Positions 23,591-32,154 of a stretch of 64,000 nt of DNA are shown one piece after another. Both the position numbers and the translations under genes were made by a program. Numbering within the stretch: position 1 is the stretch's first letter; each line of letters begins with the position of its first letter. The stretch spans positions 40,090,498-40,154,497 of the forward strand of contig NC_071391.1 of the NCBI RefSeq assembly GCF_022682495.2, given 5' to 3'. The notes beneath the pieces are model-generated. The model worked only from the letters and a program-made list of their open reading frames with translations, was not told the origin of the DNA and made no database searches. This DNA is from Desmodus rotundus (lineage: Eukaryota; Chordata; Mammalia; Chiroptera; Phyllostomidae).

Positions 23591-23824
23591 ATGTTTAAGT
23601 TTTTATCTGAACTTTGAGCTGGAATAGTCCAGAAAAGGTGTAAACTGTAAATTTAATACAATTTTTACTTAATTTTAGTTGTAATTGACTACTGACTTTG
23701 GTTTATCATGAGGATTATCCAGACTGATGTAAAATGTGTTGTAAATATTGCTAACATCAGTGGTTGATTTCTTAATTCAAAATTTGTACTGCTGTTGGAG
23801 CAAATGCTTTTACAAAACCATTTA

Positions 23825-24365
23825 TTGGGTTGGCTAAAATGTTTGTTTGTTTCTGTATGATGGCTCTAGTAGCACTTAGTTGTCTTTAACTTCATTCAGA
23901 ACAATTTTGTTAGGTTTTATTGTTAAGCTCTCATATCAACTAGCATTTTTTTAAAAATCAAAATTGGTGAATTTTTATATAACTTTTAAAATTAAAGATG
24001 GAAGAAAATATATAACATTTTTGCCATATTATGCTTTATTATATCAAGATAGGTAAAAACACAACTGAAACACAAAGATTTGTGCAGTGTATGGAGAAGG
24101 TGCTGTAAGTCATCAAACATGTCAGAAGTGGTTTGTGAACTTTTGTGCTAGAGATTTCTCGTTGGACAGTGCTCCATGGTTAGGTAGACCAGCTGAACTT
24201 AATAGTAATCAATTTGAGACATTAATTGAGAACAGTCAATGTTATACCACCCAAGAGATAGCCAACATACTTAAAATATCCAAATCAATAAAGTTCCTGG
24301 TGAAAATGAAAAATGTGTCTTTCGTTTTTATGGAAGAAATCATGTGGACTTTTTGGCAAACCCAA
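23825..24365 (+). mobile_element. mariner element, internally deleted
   Basis: It is bounded by TA dinucleotides (23823-23824, 24366-24367). The terminal sequences TTGGGTTGGCTAAAATGTTTG and ...TTTTTGGCAAACCCAA are imperfect inverted repeats of the mariner type. The interior keeps a transposase HTH-region fragment (about 24090-24290, GAVSHQTCQKWFVNF..., YTTQEIANILKISKS) joined directly to the extreme 3' coding end. The catalytic DD(D) region is therefore missing and the copy cannot be autonomous. At 541 bp it is under half the usual length of about 1.3 kb. It lies in TMEM41B intron 2. Confidence 0.82.
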
Positions 24366-24599
24366 TAATTTGGCTCACCTTGAACTTTCTTATATATAGT
24401 GCATGTCTCATTATATTATTAATTAATGCATTAAAAATAATTGTTAGGCTTTTGAAGTTAATTGTGAATTTATGCTTAATATATTACAGATCAAGGCATC
24501 ATTTTGGATAAAACTTCATGTTTTGAAGTTGACTGTAATGTTAATTATCTTGGCAAACTTCTGCTTTAAAATTTTTCACTTTAATTTTCTTTTCTTTAG

Positions 24600-24728
24600 A
24601 GAAGAAAGAGTGAATATGAAGGTTCCCAGAGATATGGATGATGCCAAGGCTCTAGGAAAAGTTTTATCCAAATATAAGGACACCTTTTATGTACAAGTAC
24701 TTGTAGCTTATTTTGCTACATATATTTT
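24600..24728 (+). CDS. TMEM41B: TMEM41B coding exon 3 (residues 80-123)
   Basis: The acceptor is TTTCTTTAG. The exon encodes the acidic/basic loop EERVNMKVPRDMDDAKALGK and the start of the next membrane segment, VLVAYFATYI. The donor is GTATCCTTTT, which matches the U12-type 5' splice-site consensus and not the usual GTRAGT. The split codon TT|C (Phe123) joins exon 4 in the expected frame, so the donor placement is secure. Confidence 0.95.
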
Positions 24729-24957
24729 GTATCCTTTTAACTGAAAAATGTTCTCTAGTTTTGTTCAAGAGAAAGATATTAAAAGATCTGCTCAGTTATA
24801 CATAATTATTGTTCCTTTTAAAAATTGTTAATGTAACAATATTAACTAGAATATTAAAAATTAAAATGTAAAATATTCTCCTGTAAAAATTAATCCTGTC
24901 TCTTCAACTAAGTAATTATTTCTGGATATTTATGACCAGTTTTATTGTATTCTGCTA

Positions 24958-25034
24958 TTTTTAAAAAAATTTTTATTGTTATTCAATTACAGTTGTCTGC
25001 CTTTTCTCCCCATCCCTCCACCCCACCCCAGCCT
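24958..25034 (-). mobile_element. ultra-short L1 tail with target duplication
   Basis: Reads TTTTTATTGTTATTCAATTA CAGTTGTCTGCCTTTTCTCC... for about 75 bp, flanked by TGTATTCTGCTATTTT on both sides (about 24945-24960 and 25034-25049). It is a genuine but extremely 5'-truncated insertion in TMEM41B intron 3. Confidence 0.7.
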
Positions 25035-25454
25035 GTATTCTGCTATTTTACTTATAAACATTTTCGTTTCCTTTGTATTATTTGAGATAATTATTTATCT
25101 GTTTTATTTATTATTATTTGTTGATTGTCTTAATTTAATTTAAATAATTCTTTTAAATTAGTAGTCCCTATACCATAATTGTTAAGAATTCCCTTAGGTT
25201 TGAAGACATAATTTGTATTTAATTTTTTGCTTTTTTAGATGTTATGTTATGAATCTTTTTATTTATGACATTTTTCTTCCATTTAATGGTTTTCTTTGTA
25301 AAAAAAAAAATCCTAAGGATAATTAGTTATTTAAAGGATATGGATTTTTAAAATAGTACTTAGTATGTATTTCTTTGTTTTATAAAAATATATGTTGTAT
25401 TTTTAACTAGTCAGGGAAATAACTTTATTTATTTAAATTTATGGTCAATTAATT

Positions 25455-25602
25455 TTTAAAAAAATTTTTATTGTTATTCAATTACAGTTGTATGCCTTTT
25501 CTCCCCATCCCTCCACCCCACCCCAGCTGAACCCACCTCCCTCCCCCACCTCCACCCTCCCCCTTGATTTTGTCCATGTGTTCTTTATAGTAGTTCCTGT
25601 AC
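25455..25602 (-). mobile_element. short L1 3' tail (antisense)
   Basis: Same family as the 24.96 and 40.4 kb tails: TTATTGTTATTCAATTACAG, the CATCCCTCCACCCCACCCCA block, then TTTTGTCCATGTGTTCTTTA TAGTAGTTCCTG. About 150 bp, in TMEM41B intron 3. Confidence 0.75.
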
Positions 25603-25704
25603 TTTATTCTTTCTGAATATTTTCAATCTGCTTATGCCACTAGTGATTGGTTAATTTAATTTGTGGGCTTTAATTTCTGATTTTTGCATCTTTTATTCTC
25701 TTTT

Positions 25705-25966
25705 TTTCGATCTTCACCTAAAGACTTGTTTACTTTGTTGATTTTAGAGAGAGAGAAATGAAGGGAGGGAGGGAGCAGGGAAAATGGAGGGGGGAGAGAG
25801 ACAGAGAATCTGTGTGAGAGGGAAACTTTGATTGGTTGCCTCCCATACACACTAGACCAGGGATGTGCCCCGAAACCTAGGTAGGTGCCCTGCCTGGAAT
25901 TGAACTCGCAACCTTTTTGGTGTGTTTGACAGCGTTCCAACCAAACTGAGCCATGTGGCCAAGGCT
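25705..25966 (-). repeat. Ves-type SINE, diverged
   Basis: Antisense copy with the TCTTCACCTAAAGACTTG tail variant, flanked by TGYATCTTTTATTCT duplications. Confidence 0.82.
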
Positions 25967-25969
25967 GTA

Positions 25970-27040
25970 TCTTTTATTCTGATTCATTCTATTTTTCAGA
26001 TACTTTCAATTAATGAAAGACATTATCTTTTGATGTTGTGACAGTAATCATTATGCCTTTATTTTAAAAACAAATAAACCAGCTTTTATTTTAAAAAGCA
26101 AATTACTTTGTTAATTCTCTCAAACTATTTTTATTCTTGCTGCCTCTTACTGTTAATGGAGGTATCCAGTAGACAGATGGAAAATTTGAGACTGGTATTT
26201 GATTGGAAAAGTTGAATCAGAGTTAGAGAATTCAGAGTTCTCAGCATGTATGGCCATGTACTTGAAGCCATGGAAACTGCTGAATTTATCAAAGGAAAGG
26301 GAGAGGTGAGTATGGCTAACAGAATGGGAGAGAAATCCCAGATTTGAGGGTGATGAGAAGAAAAAAAGTAGAGATGGAACGATCTGTCATGTAGAAGAAA
26401 AGTAAAAAATATTTTTTATGCGAGAGGGTGTTTAATTCTATGCAGGAATCACTAAAAAGTGACTTGAGAAAAAGCCGTGGGTTCTGGCCAGGAGGAAGTT
26501 TCGGTAGAGTGGTGTGTGGGTGACCCGCTTGTGAGGGAAGAGGAGAGAATGCCCAGGGAGGAAGACAGCTGAGAGGCAGTCGCTGGATAGGCCACCGCAG
26601 TCAAGGAAAGCCTCGATTTTCTTCCGTTTCTAGGCATCTGAGTGGTTTTATACAGGACAGATCCTGTGAAAGAGCAGGAGGTTGAAGAAACAACCCAGGA
26701 AGATTAAAATGGAAACATGAGTAAAGTGGGGACTAGAGAAAGAAGGAGAGGGAGAATTAGTGGATGAAGATACAAATTTTCGGCTAGGAAGGAGAGATTT
26801 TGAGGGAATTCACAGTCTCACTGACCTTATAAGTAAATCATATTGGGGTGACAGAGGGGTCCAAAGCCAAAGCTGGAAACTAAAGGAGAGTAGCAAAAAG
26901 CATAATTGTATTTAAGATAAGATTTGTGGTTTCTACTGTATTTTGTAATCCCTGTCTTTTTTTTTTTAAATTAGTAAACTTGAGGTAAATGTCTGTAAGT
27001 TAAATTAGAAATTTCCACAGAAATCATTCTTGAAAATATT
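25970..27040 (+). other. TMEM41B: TMEM41B intron 3 unique stretch
   Basis: Purine-rich sequence (GGAGAG/GAAGAA runs) at 26.2-26.9 kb with no recognisable element or ORF of interest. Confidence 0.5.
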
Positions 27041-27112
27041 TGGGAATAAATGCAGTGCATGAAGGAAGCATATTTAAAAGATTACTGAAGACCTTTTTTG
27101 TTCTTGTGCATT

Positions 27113-27116
<4 letters not shown>

Positions 27117-27146
<30 letters not shown>
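27117..27146. repeat. (CT)n microsatellite
   Basis: About 15 CT units in TMEM41B intron 3, about 250 nt upstream of the U12 branch site. Confidence 0.9.
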
Positions 27147-27154
<8 letters not shown>

Positions 27155-27392
27155 TGCCAAAGCGCCTAGTTCCTGGCTGTCACGAGTTAGTGAATGGTCA
27201 ACTTAGAAATAAAGGCATTATAACTGAGGAGTTATATATATATTTTACACTTTTGGACATAATCTCACTTTTAACACTGTAACTTATTAACACAATAACT
27301 TATATATTGATGATTTTTTTCCTGAAATGTTGGATTTGTCATTTTGAAATTCCACTTAATTATGTTTTAATCCTTAACTTAAAAGTTAACAG

Positions 27393-27486
27393 CTTGCAAA
27401 CATTTGCTATTCCAGGTTCTATATTTCTCAGCATACTCTCAGGGTTTCTTTATCCCTTTCCTCTAGCCCTGTTTCTTGTTTGTTTG
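27393..27486 (+). CDS. TMEM41B: TMEM41B coding exon 4 (residues 123-154)
   Basis: The exon encodes LQTFAIPGSIFLSILSGFLY then PFPLALFLVCL. It starts the VTT domain: the IPGS..LS..SGFLYP region is a conserved re-entrant/membrane segment of DedA-type proteins. The exon ends in phase 0 at a GTAAGT donor. Confidence 0.96.
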
Positions 27487-28122
27487 GTAAGTATATGAAG
27501 TGAAACTGGGAGACCAGAAAAAACATAGCTTTAAATAGAATGAGGGGGAGGAGGATGGCATTCGTGGTCCCACTTATTTAAGCATACACTCCTTAGTTTT
27601 AAGAGGCATTTAATGTTAATCTGTTACGTCCCTCCATAAGGAGCTGTTATATAGTTAATTTGGTTTTTTTCCTACAACAGAGAAATCATAGATTCAATTG
27701 CATTTATAGGCTCTGTTTTAACCTTTTCTTCCTATTGTACTTTGTTATTCAAATAGTCCAAGAGTATTGGTGGGCAAAATGAGTTAAGTCCCAGGCTGGA
27801 GGTGGTGTTTTCAAGCATATTAATTGAAAGAAAAAAATTGGCTCTTGGAGTTTTATTCTTGGGCTAAAAGCTAACATGAACTTTTTGGATATAGACGTTA
27901 AATTTAACCATAAGTGCCAGTTTGTTGTAGCTGATCTCATTTTCGTTATAATTTGGTCCGAGGAAGGACTAGAGCAAATGGGTTTTTGCTCTGTGCACAA
28001 AAGATGCCGTGCAGAATATCCGCCCCCCGCCCCAAAAGAAGTAAAGTAGTTCAGCTTTTCTTTAGGTTAATATATCCATGAGAATAAGTACAAAATACTT
28101 ATGGCTGCTTCTTATTTTCTAG

Positions 28123-28227
28123 TGTTCTGGACTCGGTGCCTCATTCTGCTATATGCTCTCCTATCTAGTTGGGAGACCAGTTGTGTACAAATACCTAACA
28201 GAGAAAGCAGTAAAATGGTCACAGCAG
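28123..28227 (+). CDS. TMEM41B: TMEM41B coding exon 5 (residues 155-189)
   Basis: The exon is 105 nt, exactly 35 codons, phase 0 at both ends. The acceptor is TTTTCTAG and the donor CAG|GTAAAC. It encodes CSGLGASFCYMLSYLVGRPV followed by VYKYLTEKAVKWSQQ. The glycine-rich G.G...CY..S...GR pattern is typical of the VTT core and is followed by a charged amphipathic helix. Because it is symmetrical, skipping it would keep the frame but delete part of the core. Confidence 0.96.
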
Positions 28228-29110
28228 GTAAACGTGTATTTTAAAATTATTTAATGTAGTTCTTTGGCTAATTGGGTGGTCAGTATATAGTCCCTACATA
28301 AATTGACTCAGACTCAGGGCTTTAATAAAAACAATCTTTTGGCCAAAATAAAATCAAATGGGAGGCAAGTAATGAATGTTAGTATTTTCAGATACAAGTT
28401 TTTATATGTTAATTCTTCATTTTTAGTGAGTTCAATTAGAGCACAGAAGTCAAAATGCCGATGAAAAGGCATCCGCGTACTTAGATGCCTCACCTGTTTT
28501 GTTTTGATGTAGTCACGCTGTCTGTGGCTCACTGAAGAACTTGGATCCGCCAACTCCTTAATGTGTTTCACAGGCGGAACGGCTGTTAGGTCAGTCAGGG
28601 TCTCTGCAGAGACTAGCAATGATATAAGCAGTACTCCACAGAAAAGTCTGACACAGTACTGCCGAGAAAACCCTCTTTTTATAAAGAATCAAAAGAAACT
28701 CAGAGGAGTTTTAGAGATCATCTTTGTCTTTTTCTTTTTGTGTTACTGATTAAATATTAAAATCATTTTACATGTATTTTTGGAATAGCTGTTTTCTGTT
28801 TATTCAAAGGAGGTATTAACTATAATGTAATTATTGCTTATATTTAATTGGTTAAATATTTCCAAATACTTGTTTAATGTCACTTATCAATAATGAATTT
28901 ACTCATGTGATAATATATTATAATAACATAAAGATCTGAATTTTTTTAAAAATTGGAGTCTGGGTATACTGATGTGCTATCCTAGCCCTTTACATTCTAG
29001 AAAGTTAAAGGCATTAAAAAGCTACTTGATGTGTTTTTTGTAATTAGTCATAAGTTTAATTTTGTCATTCTAGGTTTAAAATGTCATTGTTGAGCCATCA
29101 TTATCTAGGC

Positions 29111-29394
29111 CAGCAATTTTCAACTTTTTCATCTCACGGCACATATAAACTAATCACTAAAATTCTGTGACACACCAAAAAATATGTTTTTTGCCGATCT
29201 GACAAAAAACAATAGACATAATTTTGATTTATTCAAACCAGATGACTGTTGTTGTTTGCTGTTGTAATTTTTTTATTTGACAGTCTAAGGGAAAAGACGT
29301 CAGCGCCCCTGACTAAACAGTCAGGTATTGCGTGTCTTAAAAATGATCTCGACACTGCAGTGTGCCTCTGTGACACGCCGGTTGGAAGTCGCTG
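29111..29394 (+). mobile_element. non-autonomous hAT MITE, family 1
   Basis: It begins CAGCAATTTTCAACTTTTTC and ends ...GGTTGGAAGTCGCTG, imperfect inverted termini of the CAGNGNTTNTCAACC hAT type. An 8-bp target duplication with one mismatch (ATCTAGGC / CTCTAGGC) flanks it. It has no coding capacity. Related copies lie at 20.9 and 35.2 kb. Located in TMEM41B intron 5. Confidence 0.75.
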
Positions 29395-29654
29395 CTCTAG
29401 GCTGATGTAGAGCCACCGTCAGCAGTATAGCATTAAGCCATAGGCACAATTTTTACAAAACTCGTATCCCATAATATTTAGCTCTGGTGGTGAGCATTTG
29501 ATAAGTAGTTCATTGTCATTTTCAAGCACCCTTTTTGATCATTGGATAAACTCAACTATCAAGTATGAGAATTTGAAATAAGGTATTTTGTATTAAGCAA
29601 ATTGTTTGCAAGACTGACTTTATCTTGATCCTGATTCTTTCTTTCTTATGACAG

Positions 29655-29793
29655 GTTGAACGTCATAGAGAACATCTCATTAACTATATTATATTTTTGA
29701 GAATAACACCATTTCTGCCTAATTGGTTTATTAACATTACATCTCCTGTGATAAATGTGCCACTGAAAGTTTTTTTTATTGGCACTTTTCTAG
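29655..29793 (+). CDS. TMEM41B: TMEM41B coding exon 6 (residues 190-236)
   Basis: The acceptor is ATGACAG and the donor TAG|GTAAGG. It encodes VERHREHLINYIIFLRITPF, then LPNWFINITSPVINVPLKVF, ending FIGTFLG. The motif R.TPF.P.W..N...P...VP...F..GT is the most conserved signature of the VTT/DedA family, and its Arg/Pro residues are intact. The last base begins Gly236. Confidence 0.97.
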
Positions 29794-29956
29794 GTAAGGT
29801 CTCTGGTTCATTCTGTGTCAGAACTCATTCTGTACATACATATCCAGCAGTGTCCAGCTGCGCTAGTTTGCGTGCTCTGTGCAGATACGCCAGACCTTGG
29901 CACAGAGCCTGGTCTGTATAAATAGATAGATGCTCAGAAATGTTTGTTGGATTCTT

Positions 29957-30147
29957 TTTTTTTTTTTTAAATCTTCACCTGAGGATATGTTTTCATTGAT
30001 TTGAGAGAGAGAAACATTGATCGGTTGCCTCCCATATGTGTCCCAACTGAGGCCCAAACCGGCAACCGAGGTACGATATGTGCCATGACAGGGAATCAAA
30101 CCCCGTACAGGGCAGCACTCCAACCAACTGAGCCACAAGGCCAGGGC
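29957..30147 (-). repeat. Ves-type SINE
   Basis: Antisense copy with an AATCTTCACCTGAGGATATG tail variant, ending GAGCCACAAGGCCAGGGC. In TMEM41B intron 6. Confidence 0.85.
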
Positions 30148-30662
30148 TGTTAGATTGTCTTAATTTAAGTATTTGTGTGTTAATCCTTTTAAAGAGGCAC
30201 ATTCTCTACCAGATATTTTTTAATCATGCAGGATTAAGCTGAATTTTTAAATTCCACTCTTTCCTTCATTATGGAGACAGAAGAAAATCAAGGCGCCTTT
30301 TTTGAATGATTTTGCCCTTTATCCTGTAATCAAGCATTGAAATATTGAACTTTAATTTTTAGTGAGAATTGATACTTTTGAAATCGATATTTCTTAAGGA
30401 TATTATCAAAATGTATGGGGGAAGCAAGGTTTAACAAACATTTTGCTCTCAAGGCGCTGTGCTTAATTTTGAAATTAATCAGTGGACATAAGTTTCTTTT
30501 ATATATTTTGTAAATTCAAATGGTTCCTTAGTAAAAGTATTCTGCTTTTGTTTCAAATTTATGTTGAATTATTTAGCTATGAACAAAATGAGCAGATTCC
30601 TTGTGTACTGACTGTCCATTTATTGTGAGAATAAATCTTTTTTGAAAACAATAATCAAAATC

Positions 30663-30878
30663 AGCCCTGGCTGGTATGGCTCAGGGGTTGAGTGCGGGCC
30701 TGCAAATCAAACAGTCACTGGTTCGATTCCCAGTCAGGGCACATGCCTGGGTTGCAGGCCAGGTCCCCTGTAGGGGGTGTGTGAGAGGCAACCACACATT
30801 GACATTTCTCTCTTTCTCCTTCTCCTCCTTCCCTTTCCCTCTCTAAAATTGAATAAATAAAATCTTAAAAAAAAAAAG
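30663..30878 (+). repeat. Ves-type SINE, young-looking
   Basis: Sense full-length copy with a perfect AATAATCAAAATCA target duplication and an intact A-rich tail. Confidence 0.92.
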
Positions 30879-31209
30879 AATAATCAAAATCAATTTTTAT
30901 TGCTACTTTTTAAAAAATTCCTTGATAAACTTAAAAATCTCAGCAGGGGTAATTTTGCATTTTGTAAATTAATGTTAATGTTCATGGAATCAAAAGAGAA
31001 TTTTTGTCCATATCTCCTTATTTTACAGATGAAATACCTAGAGATTTTGTTAACTTCAGCTTTGGGCTAAGGCAGCCAGCTTTTTTAGTTCTGGTTTTTC
31101 ATGAGATATGATTATTTTGTATATGTTCTTATATAAATTCTTTTTACTCATATTTAAAGTTATAATTTCATTTCTGAATATCTCCTACCACTTTATTTTT
31201 AGTTTAAGT

Positions 31210-31420
31210 GTTTTCTGTCAAGAGTGAATGACAATTTACTGTCTTATTTTTGAACATTTAGATTATTTCCAGATTTTAGTTATTTTAATGCTTTGGTGAT
31301 GAACATCCTTGAGAACTTTGCTCATACACATTATTCTCTAAAGTTAAAATTGCTGGATCAGAGCACATTCTTTTTTAAGGGTGTTGACAAATGTAAAATT
31401 TTTTCCAGAAACTTTTCATG
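31210..31420 (-). mobile_element. old L1 fragment (antisense)
   Basis: GATTATTTCCAGATTTTAGT, GATGAACATCCTTGAGAACT and AAATTGCTGGATCAGAGCAC follow the degraded reverse strand of an L1 3' region. In TMEM41B intron 6. Confidence 0.4.
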
Positions 31421-31549
31421 AGTTCTTAAATTTATTTCCTTAACAGGTAATTATGAAAAATTTAATTCTTTTTAAATTTTTTAAATTTTTAAAATTTACA
31501 TTTTATGAAAATATTTTAAAATTGTATACATTTTGAATATAGTTATATA

Positions 31550-31772
31550 TTTTTAAAAGACAGTATTTATTTTTTTAGAGAGAGGAGAAGAGAGAGAGAA
31601 AGAGAGGGAGAGAAACATCTATGTGGGAGAGAAACGCCAACCCGGTTTCCTCTCTCCTGCCCCTACTGGGGACCTGGCCAGCAACACAGGCATGTGCCCT
31701 GACTGGAGTCGAACCAGTGACCTGTTGTTTTGCAGGCCAGTGCTCAATCCACTGAGCCACATCAGCCAGGGC
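31550..31772 (-). repeat. Ves-type SINE
   Basis: Antisense full-length copy about 200 bp upstream of TMEM41B exon 7. Confidence 0.88.
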
Positions 31773-31984
31773 TAATTACATTTTTTTATTGCTGATACTG
31801 ACTGCCCCCTTACTCCCCCTTTGCCTTATTGGAAACAAACTTGAGGGGCTTTAAATAAAAAATTTCCAAAATGGAGATTACTATATTCTTAAAAGATATT
31901 TTATACATGCAGAAAATTTGAATGGTAAAAGGCAAACAAGTGATTTTTTTATCGGTTTTGTTTGTTTGTTTGTTTGTTTTTTAG

Positions 31985-32154
31985 GTGTCGCACCTCCCTC
32001 TTTTGTAGCAATTAAGGCAGGAACAACGTTGTATCAACTTACCACAGCAGGGGAAGCTGTTTCCTGGAATTCAGTATTTGTTCTAATGATTTTGGCTCTT
32101 CTTTCTATCCTGCCAGCCATCTTTCAAAAAAAACTAAAGCAGAAATTTGAGTGA
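31985..32154 (+). CDS. TMEM41B: TMEM41B coding exon 7 and stop (residues 236-291)
   Basis: The exon encodes VAPPSFVAIKAGTTLYQLTT, a short loop, a last hydrophobic helix (about residues 263-281) and the basic KKLKQKFE tail. The TGA stop is at 32152-32154. The polypyrimidine tract of its acceptor contains a (TTTG)n run directly before TTAG, which is unusual. Confidence 0.96.

Larger units (their letters stand above)
24729..27392 (+). other. TMEM41B: TMEM41B intron 3, U12-type (minor spliceosome) intron
   Basis: The 5' splice site reads GTATCCTTTT, an exact match to the RTATCCTTT minor-class consensus. Near the 3' end, 27369-27379 reads AATCCTTAACT, close to the U12 branch-site consensus TTCCTTAAC. 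The likely branch adenosine is about 15 nt before the AG at 27391-27392, inside the short spacing typical of U12 introns, and no long polypyrimidine tract intervenes. The fly TMEM41B orthologue Stasimon is a known U12-intron gene sensitive to SMN loss, which supports the reading. The intron also carries two antisense L1 tails, one SINE and a (CT)n run. Confidence 0.88.

Noticed and set aside
24087..24368. Possible host protein-coding exon
   Set aside because: The peptide is a mariner transposase fragment and the interval lies inside the mariner terminal repeats.
30663..30740. tRNA gene (A-box and B-box present)
   Set aside because: The same head occurs in dozens of copies with SINE bodies, A-rich tails and target duplications; it is the tRNA-derived SINE promoter.
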